From: Pholis gunnellus
Taxonomy: Eukaryota; Chordata; Actinopteri; Perciformes; Pholidae
DNA length: 64,000 bases
Reading direction: 5' to 3'
NCBI GenBank assembly: GCA_910591455.2
Contig: OU342816.1
Location: 8,880,800 to 8,944,799, forward strand
Below, in pieces: positions 1-12,047 of the stretch; positions within the stretch are counted from its first letter, which is position 1, and the number at the start of each line of letters is the position of its first letter. The notes under the pieces were generated by a model. It ran no database searches and was not told the DNA's origin. It saw only the letters and a program-made list of their open reading frames with translations. The position numbers and the translations under genes are program-made.

Positions 1-3000
1 TTAATCTCAAAATATGCTGCGGTTTATTGTGCCGAGCGTCGACTCTGTCTCACACCTTACACCTCACACATCAGGCATCAGCATTGGGTTTTACTGTCGC
101 ACCCTCGCTGTCTTTTCCTGCTGTCTGTGCCCGCCTGCCGTGTTTGTCTGTCAGCGTTGGTGCTGATGGATCTCTCTGTTGTAGGATTACGGCAAAATTC
201 CGCAGTTGTGAATGTCTCTTGCGATGATCTGCATCTAATTAGACCGCTGAGAAGAGAGTGTGAGACTTGTTGAAGGGATTTTTCATCATGTTAATCATTT
301 GGGATTCTGCTTCTCCCTGTGCTTGACAGCTGACGCTCGATGTGTAAACACGCAAGCATGACCAAACACCCTAATCTCAAGAGTAAACAAAAAGCCAGAT
401 CATTTATTTTGCCACTGAAATGTTCTGATTTACATTTTTATATGAAATGCTTTCGACATTATCGGCATTGGATTTTCTCATCTTCAGTTTATCTGTTACT
501 TTTATCATCTAATTTTCACCCTGTCTTGCTCTATACAAAATGAAACTGTTGGAAAGCTCACATACGATCTCCAGCTCTGTTTAATGGCCTTCATAAATTA
601 TCCTTACCGTCTTTGTTTTACTGGCATATCATTTTGAATGGATCTTAATCTTTAATTTGTATTTAAATCATATGGCCATAAAAATGTAAAGTGATACTTT
701 ATTACCATTTTTCTGCACGCATTGTAATCTAAAAATACACAGCACTGGGGAGCTGTTGTGAGCTCCGCTTTATTATTTGTATTTTGAAACATAAATAAAA
801 ACCTTGCATCCAAAAGTAAACAGTTGAAGCAGAAACGAACATTTTCTGGCAAAATGAAATGTTGTTTTAAGGAGGAAAACGAGTGCAGAAACCAGAGATT
901 TCAGTTATCACCTCTGTGCTTAGACACACGTTTGCTCTCAAAAATCAGTAACCATCCCGAGATACATTAAACTCATCCCTCTGTTAAATATTATATTGGT
1001 GGTATGGGGAGACTTGCTGGAGTGATAGGCTTGCTGGAGTTCTGTGATGAGCGCACAAAAAAATCCTGCATCTGACATCCATCCGGCACTCCGCACGCAC
1101 CGAGACATGCGAGCGTTTACACATAGAAACAGGCGTATGACTACACACTTGTGCACAACTGCAGACGCACGCATACACCTCAAGGCTCCACTATTTCTTG
1201 GTCCCCGAGCCTTCTCCCTTTAAGCTATGCCCAGGGTCGTATACGGCTGTCTTTGTAGACATCAGTGAAAAACCTCACGGTTATTAAGTGTACCACAAGA
1301 ACTTCAAAGGAGTGAGGATCCTCTGCCCCAAATGTCAGTTTCATACGGTTTCATGTGCCAGGTCGCTTCAGGTGTTTTTGCAGCACAGTCATGCCTTATG
1401 GCTGTTGAGTGTAAGGAGGAAACATTAGCCTTTTTTTCTGCAACTTGTATCTCTTTAAGACGGGTGAGAGGGGTAACAGATGTGACCTTCACTTCCTGTG
1501 TCGCTCAAAGGCACACGCAGAGGCACAATCACATATGCTGTGTGTGATTCGTCCTTCCATTTGGTTTGGTTTGACGTCCTGTGAAGTGATTGATCAAACG
1601 CGGTGACTAGTGGAAATAATTAGTTAATCGGCGGTCCGAAAGTCAAAATGAACTTGATCCTCGTAAATTAACGACAGAGAAAGCTCGCAAGCGTTGGCTT
1701 CAACTTGCCCTCGAGTTGAGCAGCATTTTAAATACTCCCGTTTGCCCAGGGCCATGAATTCCTGGTCAGCCTACTGATCTATCTCACCACACCTCAGGAG
1801 ATTTCCACTATCACGCTGATTGCCTTGGGCGACATGTAGAGGTTGTGTGATACACACTTACAATACACAGACAATGGATTAGGGTGCTGCTAAAAGACCT
1901 GTAAAATTACCTGATTTCAGTCGGATACATGCATGGCGCCACACACACACACACACACCTTGTAGAAGAAAGACACAGCTGAGAGCCTGAACCCATCACA
2001 GTCTCTGTGTGATCCTCTTTTCCACTAGTTGCACACACGCCAAGCCTCCCAACGTTTGTACAGCGACTGGCACACATCTGTCAGGATAAACTAAAAGGTA
2101 TTGAAACACGCTGAAGTGGAGTAAGATTTTTTGTATTTTGTCAAGCATCGCAATTTATCTAGAGAGGTATTCCTGTCAGATGGATGGTGCGTGGGATCCT
2201 ATTACTACAAAAGTATTGCTGGTAGTCTATTTTAGCAGAGAGGGTGTTGCAGCGCTTCACATGCTACATGCTTTGTAAAAAGGAAATCGCTGCCAACTGA
2301 ATGAATGGGAGATTTTGCGATTACTTCCTAGTCCTCTTGTTTCTCGAAAGTTTTTCACGGTTCGAGAGATCATCGGGTTTGTTGGTTGCCAGTTGTACTG
2401 GGAGATGGGGACTCGGATACAAAGGAGTACAGAAGGCAGATGGAGACGGTACAGTGAGGGAAGGGCCACACCGCCAGCAGCAGAATAAATGTACTGAGCA
2501 GCAGACGGCATCGCCTCACTGCGAAACACTTCCTTTGATTTTGGATGTGAAGTCTCAGACACTGATACACACACACACACACACACAGTTGAAACTCAAG
2601 AAAAGTCAAGACAGCCCTGATTTGTTAAGACTGAAGCTAAGAGCTTTATCTCAAATGTTTGGAATAAAAAGATTCACTAAGTAAGTGTATATATATATAA
2701 AAAAAGTATCTGGTGGTGCTGTTTCTAATCTAAATGACCTGGCTGTGACAGTACATGCTCCTGCATTAGTCCAGCACAAAGAGAGGTGACCTCATGCAGG
2801 ATAGGGACCTTCCCTCCACACCTATCTACCACACCATACTTTTTTTATAGTTGGTTTGTTTTCATTTTAATCTAAGAAACATTTGTTGTTGTGGCGCTCA
2901 ATTTTGCCGATGTTCAGAGATATTTCTTTACGTCTTACTAAACTCTCACGCTGACTCAAACAGAACATGCATGCCATGTGGTCCTGTGGTCTCTAAAAAG

Positions 3001-4246
3001 TCAGAATCAGATCAAGAATTTGACAGATTCTGCTTTGCAAAACTAACTTCACAACTTCAGTTTGACTTTAATACTAACGTTTAATTTCTTGACTTTACAT
3101 AGCCTCAAAGTTTCAGACTTTTAAGACTTGATCCTCTCACTAAGTCCAAAGTGTGAACATCTTGGCTTGTGTGGGGCAGCATATTCAGAGCAGATCCTGT
3201 ACAATATGTGAGCACCAATAGCAGTTGTTTTGTTCTGATTCTGAACAAATAATTGCACCTTCTTGGAAGGTCTTCTTTTGGGAGCTACATATCTTTAGAA
3301 AGAGACGGTTGACGAGAAAAGGAAGGCGTGGGTTACTGTGGGAGAAGAGCTTGCACTGATACACTTGTATGAAAAGACATTATATTTAACAGGAAATATA
3401 TAAATAAATATTTAATATATGGCACAAAATATATTTTATTTTGGTCGTACACCATAGTGTCTCTGTCAAAGCTAACGTCTTAGCAAACAATTGCCTATCT
3501 TCATCCAGCAGGCAACCGGCAACATTATCATTCATTTAGAGTTGTGTTTCTGGCCCCCTGAGGAATAAACTAATACTCACTTCCCTCATAGCTCTGGTTT
3601 GGTCTCCACTAACTCCTGGGAAAAAGATTTGGATGTTTAGCTCCCTCCTTTTAACAACTTATTGGTACGCTAGCTGCCCAGCACTGTTTGGTGTTGGGCA
3701 GGTAGCGTACGGTGGATTTATGGAGTGTAGTTTTTTTTTGCTGAAAGTGAGAGAATTTAGATGACGTGCAGCACATGTTCACTTGCAGTACAGAACATAT
3801 ATGGTTACATGCCATTTGAATCAAACCTTTTATGGTTATAAAATATAGATATAGCTGTCAGTTATTATGCTATGAAGTAGTTCCTGCATTACAGACCAGC
3901 ATCAGAACTGTAGCATCAAAGTTTTTCTCTGCAGATTTCTCAGAGTGTCCTGATCCGCGAAATTGTCTCTGCAGAAACTATGATCCCTAATTGGTTCTAA
4001 AAAACCTAGTGTTGTGTTGAGTTTCTTTTTTTTTTTCAGGAAAGCCTTTGAAAGAGGCTGTAAAGTGAATTTAGCTCTATTGAAGATGATTTCAAAGCTG
4101 CATTTTCTGTATGGTCAGCACATGTGAGAGGTCTTTTATCCTTCCCAAAGGCTGGAGGAGGAATTAGACAGTCTGAAGCCATCTGACTCAGGTCCTTATT
4201 GTCTTTGCACAGCTCCTTCAGTGGGAAGTCACACAGAAGGACTGGT

Positions 4247-4279
<33 letters not shown>

Positions 4280-5769
4280 CAAACATGCACACACAAACAC
4301 AGGCACACTAAGATCTCAGGCAGCTTATGCTGCATTCGCTATCAGGGAGCTGGGATGAAAGTCAAGGTTGCAGTGAAGTTGGGATTGAAATGTTGTGTGC
4401 GTGTGTGTGTGTGTGCGATTTTGTAATTGCAACCACTAAGTGAAGCCTGAACTTGGCCGACAGGCTTTGGAGGATACATGAGCTCTGATTATATTAGTCT
4501 CCTCACCTCAGCATGTTGTAGCTATGTCTGCCAAGCCAGAAAGTGTTAAACCTTTCACCTCTGCTGTGTTTTAGCACCATGTCGGCATGTTAGAGCTTTA
4601 TTCTAACAGAGAGCTGAACCTGTGTACTTGTGGAAGGGGGGTTTCATCGCCACCTTTTATGATGATATTGTATTGAATCGGAATAGGGAAATACTATTTT
4701 ATATGTTATCAGATTGTCAGTGCAGGATTAGTAACAGAGGATCGCCACTTTTATTGCACAATAAGGTTTGAACGACTATGCTGCATTGCTGCCGTTTGTA
4801 ACCTCTACAATGATGGAGGTGAAGTGCTCTGCCGTGTGCGCTTGTAACTGCCGTACTGCTCCAGCATTTCAGAAGCATAAATGACTGGAAAGAACAAACA
4901 GCTTTTAAATTGTCCTCAATAGAACTAAATGAGATGTCTTTTCTGAGAACCTACACATTACGTTTGCGCAAACAGTCCTCCACCTCTGCGTTTCCTTTTG
5001 CCATTAAAACACACACACACACTCAGGAATTTAGTTTAGCACTCACAGGAATGCCATGCATCCTTAGTCATTGTTTATCCCTATACAAAAGTAGAAAAAA
5101 GAGACAAAGATCCCTCCTCCACATCTTTTATTCAAGTTCTACAATGCGATCTCATTATTTCCTTTCATTATTGCAGGGCTCAATCATTTACACCTGCAGG
5201 TGGGTAAATTAGCCACACAAAGCAGCATCCTTCCTGTCTGCTTGTTGAAGAGGCAGCTATTGAGTAGCTCTATTAGCCTAGCACTAACATGGTCATTTGC
5301 AACACTGATTGGCTGTTCACAAACGAGAACAAAATGCTGTTTAACAAAGGCAAATTTGAATGTAATTGGAGAGCACATGAAAAGTTTGACTGTTAGATAT
5401 AGAAAAGTATAATTTTTTATGGTTCTTTTTTTTATGCAGCAGATGTGTTGGGAACATTTTGAGGGCACATAGAAAATAATTAAAACATTTCTTCTTCATT
5501 ACAGTTTTACAGTAATTGCCCCCACAGAATATTGAAGCATTTGGTAGTTAAATGAGCACAGACACACCCCAGCACATACAGTATTCCATAGAGACAGTAT
5601 GTTCACACTTGCATTATTGAAGAAGAAACACATTCAGTCAATTAAGGTAGGTATGAAAGACTTTTTTTTTTTTTTTAAATGAAATATCAACAAACAAAAA
5701 AATAGAATGAAAAAACATTTATAATCAGGAGTAACGAAATGTATTTATGTGTTTATGTATTTTGTTCAG
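1..5769 (+). other. Upstream frem2 intron, no exon recognised
   Basis: The first visible frem2 exon at 5770 begins in phase 1 after an acceptor, and the preceding CSPG-repeat coding part is absent. This stretch is therefore read as an intron of frem2. I found no open frame with family character in it. It holds (AC)n arrays at 1941-1958, 2566-2587 and 4246-4280, and a hairpin at 3665-3710. A small unrecognised exon cannot be excluded. Confidence 0.6.
3665..3710. repeat. Inverted repeat with 20-base arms and 6-base loop
   Basis: The arms are 3665-3684 and 3691-3710 with loop TGTTTG. Eighteen of 20 positions pair by Watson-Crick rules, and one of the remaining two is a G-T wobble. It sits alone in the upstream intron. 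It may be a chance palindrome, the core of a decayed transposon, or a small structured RNA; nothing here decides which. Confidence 0.75.
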
Positions 5770-8700
5770 GTGGGAACAAGCTCAAGGGACAGCAGTTCCG
5801 TCTGGACTGGGCCTGGATCTCCCTGGAGAAAGAGTACTACGTGGTGGACGAGGAGGACAAGTTCCTGGAGGTGGTGCTCAGGCGGAGAGGCTACCTGGGA
5901 GAGACGTCTTTCATTGGTTAGTCTAGTTTGTCTTTTTGTCTCTCTCGCTCTCTTATTCTCTGATCCAAGAGGACATGATTTGTGTTATTAGCCAGGCCAG
6001 CGGGTTGGCTCTGGGTCAGTCTGTCAATTCGTTCACCACTTTGGTCCAAACTGAAAAATACATATAAATATCAAGAACTGCTGGATGGACATTTGGTACA
6101 TATATTCATGGTCCCCAGATGATAAATCCTAAATACTTTAGTGATCCCCGTGACTTTATCTCCTGCAAAACCACAAGGTTGACATTTTACATTTTGAGTG
6201 AGATGTCTCAACAACAATTGGATGGATTGCCATTAAGTCTGTTAAACACAATTGTTATGACTTTGTTGATGCCCTGAGTTTTCATCCAGCTCCATCATCA
6301 CGTCAACGTTTTAAATAGTCTGGTTTTTGGTTTTTGGACCAGATACTAATGACTAAACCAATGACATTCCCATCAGCCTCAGCTGTACATTATCTTTTTT
6401 GCTAATTTGCAATTGTTAGCATGCTGATGTTAGTATTTCGCTCAAAGCACTGTTGTGCCTGAATACAGCCTCACGGAGCTGTTAGCGTGACTAAAGCCTC
6501 TTAGTCCTGTTTCTATCTGTCAGGTTGACAATCTATCACAATTTCCTTTTCAGGCTAATCTTCATATAAGTGTTTGTCTGTTCTACGTTCCGCTCTCTGT
6601 GTGTAACAACCATAAAAGAAAAAAGTACGCAGAAAATAATGTCAAAATGCTCGTAAATTCGGGAAATAACACACAACCTGAACCTTATTTTTCTACCTTT
6701 TTTGCTTGTATGATGGTATGATGATGGATACTAGTACAACATTTTGGCATTTGCGGTCATATGTCAAAATTCACCTCATCGTTCACCCTGAGTTCTGCTC
6801 TCCAATACACACATACAGACCAAACATAATCCCTGACAGTTGAAGCCTTAAAGCAACCGCAACATTTCCTTTCGACACAAACTGTATCCAGATTTATCCT
6901 CTAAACCAAAGTAATTTTGTTTGGCCTTGAGCCATTTTAAGGTTTGCAATAATAATGTTGTGTTATGAGTTTGAGGAGGCCAGATGGGATAGATGTAAGG
7001 TCAATGTGATGCTCTGTAAGTTTTTTTTTTTACCAACTCATACAAGACAACAATGTAAAGAAGAGTATTTTTGAAGTGGTTTGTGAGGGCGTGAGAAATC
7101 AATCAACATGACACTGTGTCAACAAGTAATACAAATGCATTGCATGGAGCAGGTGGATACAATGAAATCCACGAAACCAGCATAAATACTGGTGAGGATA
7201 CTGAAGTTAGATCAAGTCATTGATGAAGTCGGGGAAGAGATGGAGATGGCTTGAAGATCTTTCGTCTGCATGGTACGGTACATCTCTACTCAACTCGACT
7301 TGTTCTTTTTTGGTTTTCCATGAGCAAAAGTTGTGGCTAAAGGGCTACCTGGTACCCGATAGGCCTACTTTTTTTGCTCCCACCTCGGTCGTTTGAAGAT
7401 GATGCACTGCAGTTTCACGCAGCGTCGCTACGCCATTCAGCTTAAAATCCTGCCGACATTGAGGGGGTACAATCTGCAGTGGAAAAGGAAATGATATCCA
7501 AAGGGATTTGAGTCAAGTTGAGTCAAATCGAACCATGCATTAGAAATGAGGCATTAGTGAACGGTTGACTTTGTGAAAAATGCTCATCAGAAAAAAATAT
7601 CTAAATTAGACCTCTTTTGCTCTTAAATTTCAGATCATCATCAGAAATCTGTGGGGGGTTGTTTTTCTGCTTCTGGTTTCATATGAACTCTTATCTCTTA
7701 GCCTTTTAGCTGTATTAGGCTGTAAAATGAGACATTTCACAGGATTGTCAGAAGATTGACAATAAGTGAATCATCAGCAAACTTAAAAACAAAGTGAGCA
7801 TCATGCCGGCTGCAGCACTCATCGTCCCTGTTCAAAACACACGAGTGGGCAGAGAACGCACTTCTGTCTCTCTGTGCTGCTAAAATCTCAAATCAAGTCA
7901 GCTGCACAAAGATCAATGCCAGCGGTTTTTAATAAGCTTTTTGACCAGCAGATGGAGGTGATTTAATCTAAGACATGAGCACAGAAACATGCTGGGCTGT
8001 TGTTTCTGCGTGTTTGTCTGGATTCGAAGGTTAAACGGATGAGGATGATTTTGTCCCTGAACGCTCCTCTTGTCACAGACTTTGTCATGCTGCAGCTCGT
8101 TCAGTCTGGGAGAAGCAGCAGCTGTAAGCAGCTTTAACTCTCTCCCACCTCTCATCATCACTCTGATCCCCTTTAATCGTCGGGTCAGGTGTTAGCACCA
8201 CAGTGTAGCAGTTTATGTAAGTTTGAATACTTATCTACCTGTGTATGTGCTGGTGTGTGCGTGTGCATGTGTGTATATGTGATTCCCTCTTGGGAAGGTT
8301 TTGAGTGTTTCACTTGGGCACACATGAAAGCTTTCACTCCGACTCTCATCTCTTTGCACAGTTGGTGTGTGTGAGCACCTGGTTATCTCTGACCACACAC
8401 ACAACACATGCACACATATTCGCTTTCAAGACCTCTTTTTGAATGACCGACGATGGTATGTAGACGTGGTGCTGAAATGCGTCAATGTGATTTCCTTCTA
8501 GGCCGACGTAGCAACAACATGTTGAGCTGAGGCTTTTTTTTTGCGTAACTTGAAGGAAGATGAAAGAGAGGGAATATTTAAAAGTGGATCTTACCCCACA
8601 GCACCAAACCAAAGTCACCCTGACACTCGTGTCTTTAAATACAATGTGTATGTTTTCTTGCATGCATGCACCTCTATGTGCTTTTGTGTGGATCTGTTCA

Positions 8701-11700
8701 GGCACTGATGATGAAATACGGTCTCGTTTAGGGCAACACAAAATGAGAAACAGAAACTGATCGAAGCCTAATAACTTTCATAGATTTCAATTTGCTGGGC
8801 TGGTGAACAGAAGAATGGAGCGAATGAACCGATAACAAGAGTGGCGACATACTCGAGTTGGACAAAATAGCAGGAACACCATTCAACGCAATACAATACA
8901 ATGCCGTCACAGTAATAATACCTTGGATTGATGTTTGGTGTCAATTGAAGTCAGTGTTAGGCTGTAGTTTGTGTCGTTGCTAAGCAAATATCTCATTAAG
9001 AGTTAGTGTTGTTGAGGCTCTGCTTGCTTGTTTGGCCGAAGTCTTAATGATTTCTGAGTTTTCTCCTCGACTAAGTGCATAATTTTGCAGTGTCCGTGAA
9101 GGATGCGCTTGACTGGCCTCTTCATAAGTTGCCCCATTTTGCCTTTACATCGTTGATTGTCAGTTAACTATCAAAACGGACACAAACTGCTGTGCTGATG
9201 GTACTGACGTTGTAATATGTCTCATTTGTGTCATTGCCTTTGTAGTTTGGATTGGAATGTAATGGGCTAAACAACACAAACACATTTTGACAATGGACGT
9301 TAACTTTTAACAGAAACAAAGCTGCAAAGGCAACTTAAAAAAAATATTGATATTCATTGTCATGAGACACACACATTCATATGTCATCACTGTAAAATGC
9401 CAAAAAACTTGTAACAAAAAAAAAATGATGCTGACGATACAGTGCGGTCAGAAAGTATAACGACAGAGACATATATTTTCCAGTCCATTGGATTCAAATT
9501 AAATTATAACTATGAGGCTAAATTGTTAACTTTGTCACCCACATTAGATGAACAGCATAGAAACTACAACCCTGTTTAACTCCAATTTGTGGGAAGATAG
9601 TAGAACAATCACATTTAGTATTTTGTCGCAAATCCTTGGCAGTCAATGACTGTCTGAAGTCTACGACACGCAGATATCAACAGGGACTTGGTGTCCTGCT
9701 TGGTGAACCCCTGCCAGGCCTAAGCTGCTGCAATTTTCACCTCTTGCTATAGTTTTGGGGATTTTCTGTCTCCAGTCTGGTCTTCAGCGGTGAAAAATCA
9801 CTTTTATTGCGATCAGGTGATTGCCAGTTAAAAACACAGTTTTACCATAAAAACCTCCTTGGTTTCATTATTAATACTTTTAGGGATCGTTTCCCAGAGC
9901 CCAGGTTGACATCATCATGTCCAACCAGCAGTCTAGAATCCAAATATATTAAAATTACAAATATATGAAACAGAGAAAATCAGCAAATGTTTGGCATTTT
10001 TGCTTAATAGATGACTTTAACTATTAGTTAACGTTGTTATCAACGTTGCCAGTTGATTTTCTGTTTTTTGACAAACTGATTAATCTTCTTAACTGTTTCA
10101 GCTCTAAAGAGGGCTACAAGTCTGTTCAGCCAAAATAGTTATGAACACCCACTTTAACTTCAGGGCCGTGGTTTCATTCCACATTCAATGGGCTGTAGTT
10201 GAACCAAAACAATTCGGAACATCAGTTGACTAATACTTACTCGATTGATGAACAAGTGTGTGTGTGAAGTGTGCTATTTGCAGTTATGGGTGGGTAGTAG
10301 AAGAGATCACCACAAAACCAGAGCTGTTAATGAAGAGATAATTGGTGACATAAAGCAGCCATGTAAATATAGAAAGAACAGAAAAGGAAAAATCTGAATT
10401 GCTAGCACAAGTAGACACTGCATGATGTAGTTGTGTATATATTACGTTAGATTAGCCATGCCGTGTGTCAGGGATTGAAAGCGGGGAGTTGTACAGCCAG
10501 CGATGGTGTCAGAAGATTGATGCAGTTGCATGGGTTACCTGATGAAACCTGCTGTGGTGCAAGCCAAGCAACGGTGGGGGAGAGCTGCTGCACATGCTCC
10601 ATCACTACGGGACGTACAGGTGGAGAGGATCAGGGAAGGAGGAAAGCAAAGATAAGATCAAGGATCAAAGATGCCCCCGCAAAGCAGAGCTCAGACAGAT
10701 CGGGGCTGAACAAGAGCATCGGGATCAGATTGGATTCTTCTACGACTGCTTTTAATCTTATGGCTCACTTTGTCACTTCTTATAAAAAAAAGAAGAAAAA
10801 AAACTAAAATATCAACTTTCCGCTTAGTTCTTCATGGGTGTTTGCTCTCTTCCCTACCTGCTGTGTCTTGTCGTGAATTGAGTTATGTCACATTTCCCTG
10901 TCTCCCGTGACACCGTCCTACTGACTTGTCCACCCACTTAACCTGTCTTACCTTCTGTTCTTTTCATCCCTAATCTCTCCTCACCTCATGTCACCATAAA
11001 GAGTGTTTGGTCCTTTTGCTTCTAACCTGCTTTTCCTCATCAAACCATGTATTTTCTCCCCCCCCCCTCACTGCGTTATAGCCCTGGGTCTATGCCATAG
11101 GCTGTCTTATACTCTTCTTCCACCTACTCTTCCTTTGTGATTCGTCTTATATCTACCTTCTGTAGCGCAGCGTGCATTCACTTTCTGTTCTTGCTCTGTT
11201 TTCTATTTTCCCACAGCTTCTGTGGTTGTTACCTATTGCAGTGTCTCTGCTGGTTCTTCTCCATCTTTGTCTTTTTTTTCTTGCTCTGTTCCCATCATAA
11301 AACCCTCCACCCTCAAAGTCCTCATCCTCTGAACCTCTTTCCTTTCCTTTCCTTTCCTCTTTTCGTCCTATCTTCTTTCCTTTATAAGTAATACGAGAAA
11401 CCCCTCGTGGGAACATGATGGAATTGAATTCTCATTCTTCTTTTTACATTTTTCGCATAAGTCAAAGCTCACTCCTTGAGACATTTTTTTTTTTATCCTT
11501 TGTGGTCTGTCCTATTCTGGTCTGTCCTTCCTCTGAGACATAAAGGTAGGATTGTTAACAGGACGTAATCTTATAATGAGCATGAAGGTACCTGCCATCG
11601 TATTTTTCATAATGACTTTTTTTTTAATTCACATTCAGCCAAACTCAGCTTTTTGCAGTATTTGCTTCCAATAGTGAAACAAACTCAATGCGGAGCAAAA

Positions 11701-11754
11701 GAAAGGAAAGTTTGCAGATATAAACAGAAATTGTTCGTGTTTGTGAGCAACTCC

Positions 11755-11797
<43 letters not shown>

Positions 11798-12004
11798 ATT
11801 GAGAAGCAACACACGGTGACTGTAACTCTGAGGAACAGCACCAAAGAGATCAAAAGCTCTGGTGGGTATATTTCCACCTGCTGAGAAGGAACCCCAGTGC
11901 GACCACAGGCAACGCTTATCTCTCCCCTACGGGGAGGCCAGTAAGGGTGGCTCACTGAGGCGCCACCCCTTTGAGATCAACACTGCCTCTCTTTTACAGG
12001 CAGG

Positions 12005-12047
<43 letters not shown>

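Noticed and set aside
2301..2684. 127-codon open frame near 2.4 kb
   Set aside because: It runs through an (AC)n array and has no family likeness or suitable splice sites.
11137..11391. 84-codon hydrophobic frame (FFFLL-rich)
   Set aside because: It is a translation of a pyrimidine-rich intron stretch; the composition explains the residues.
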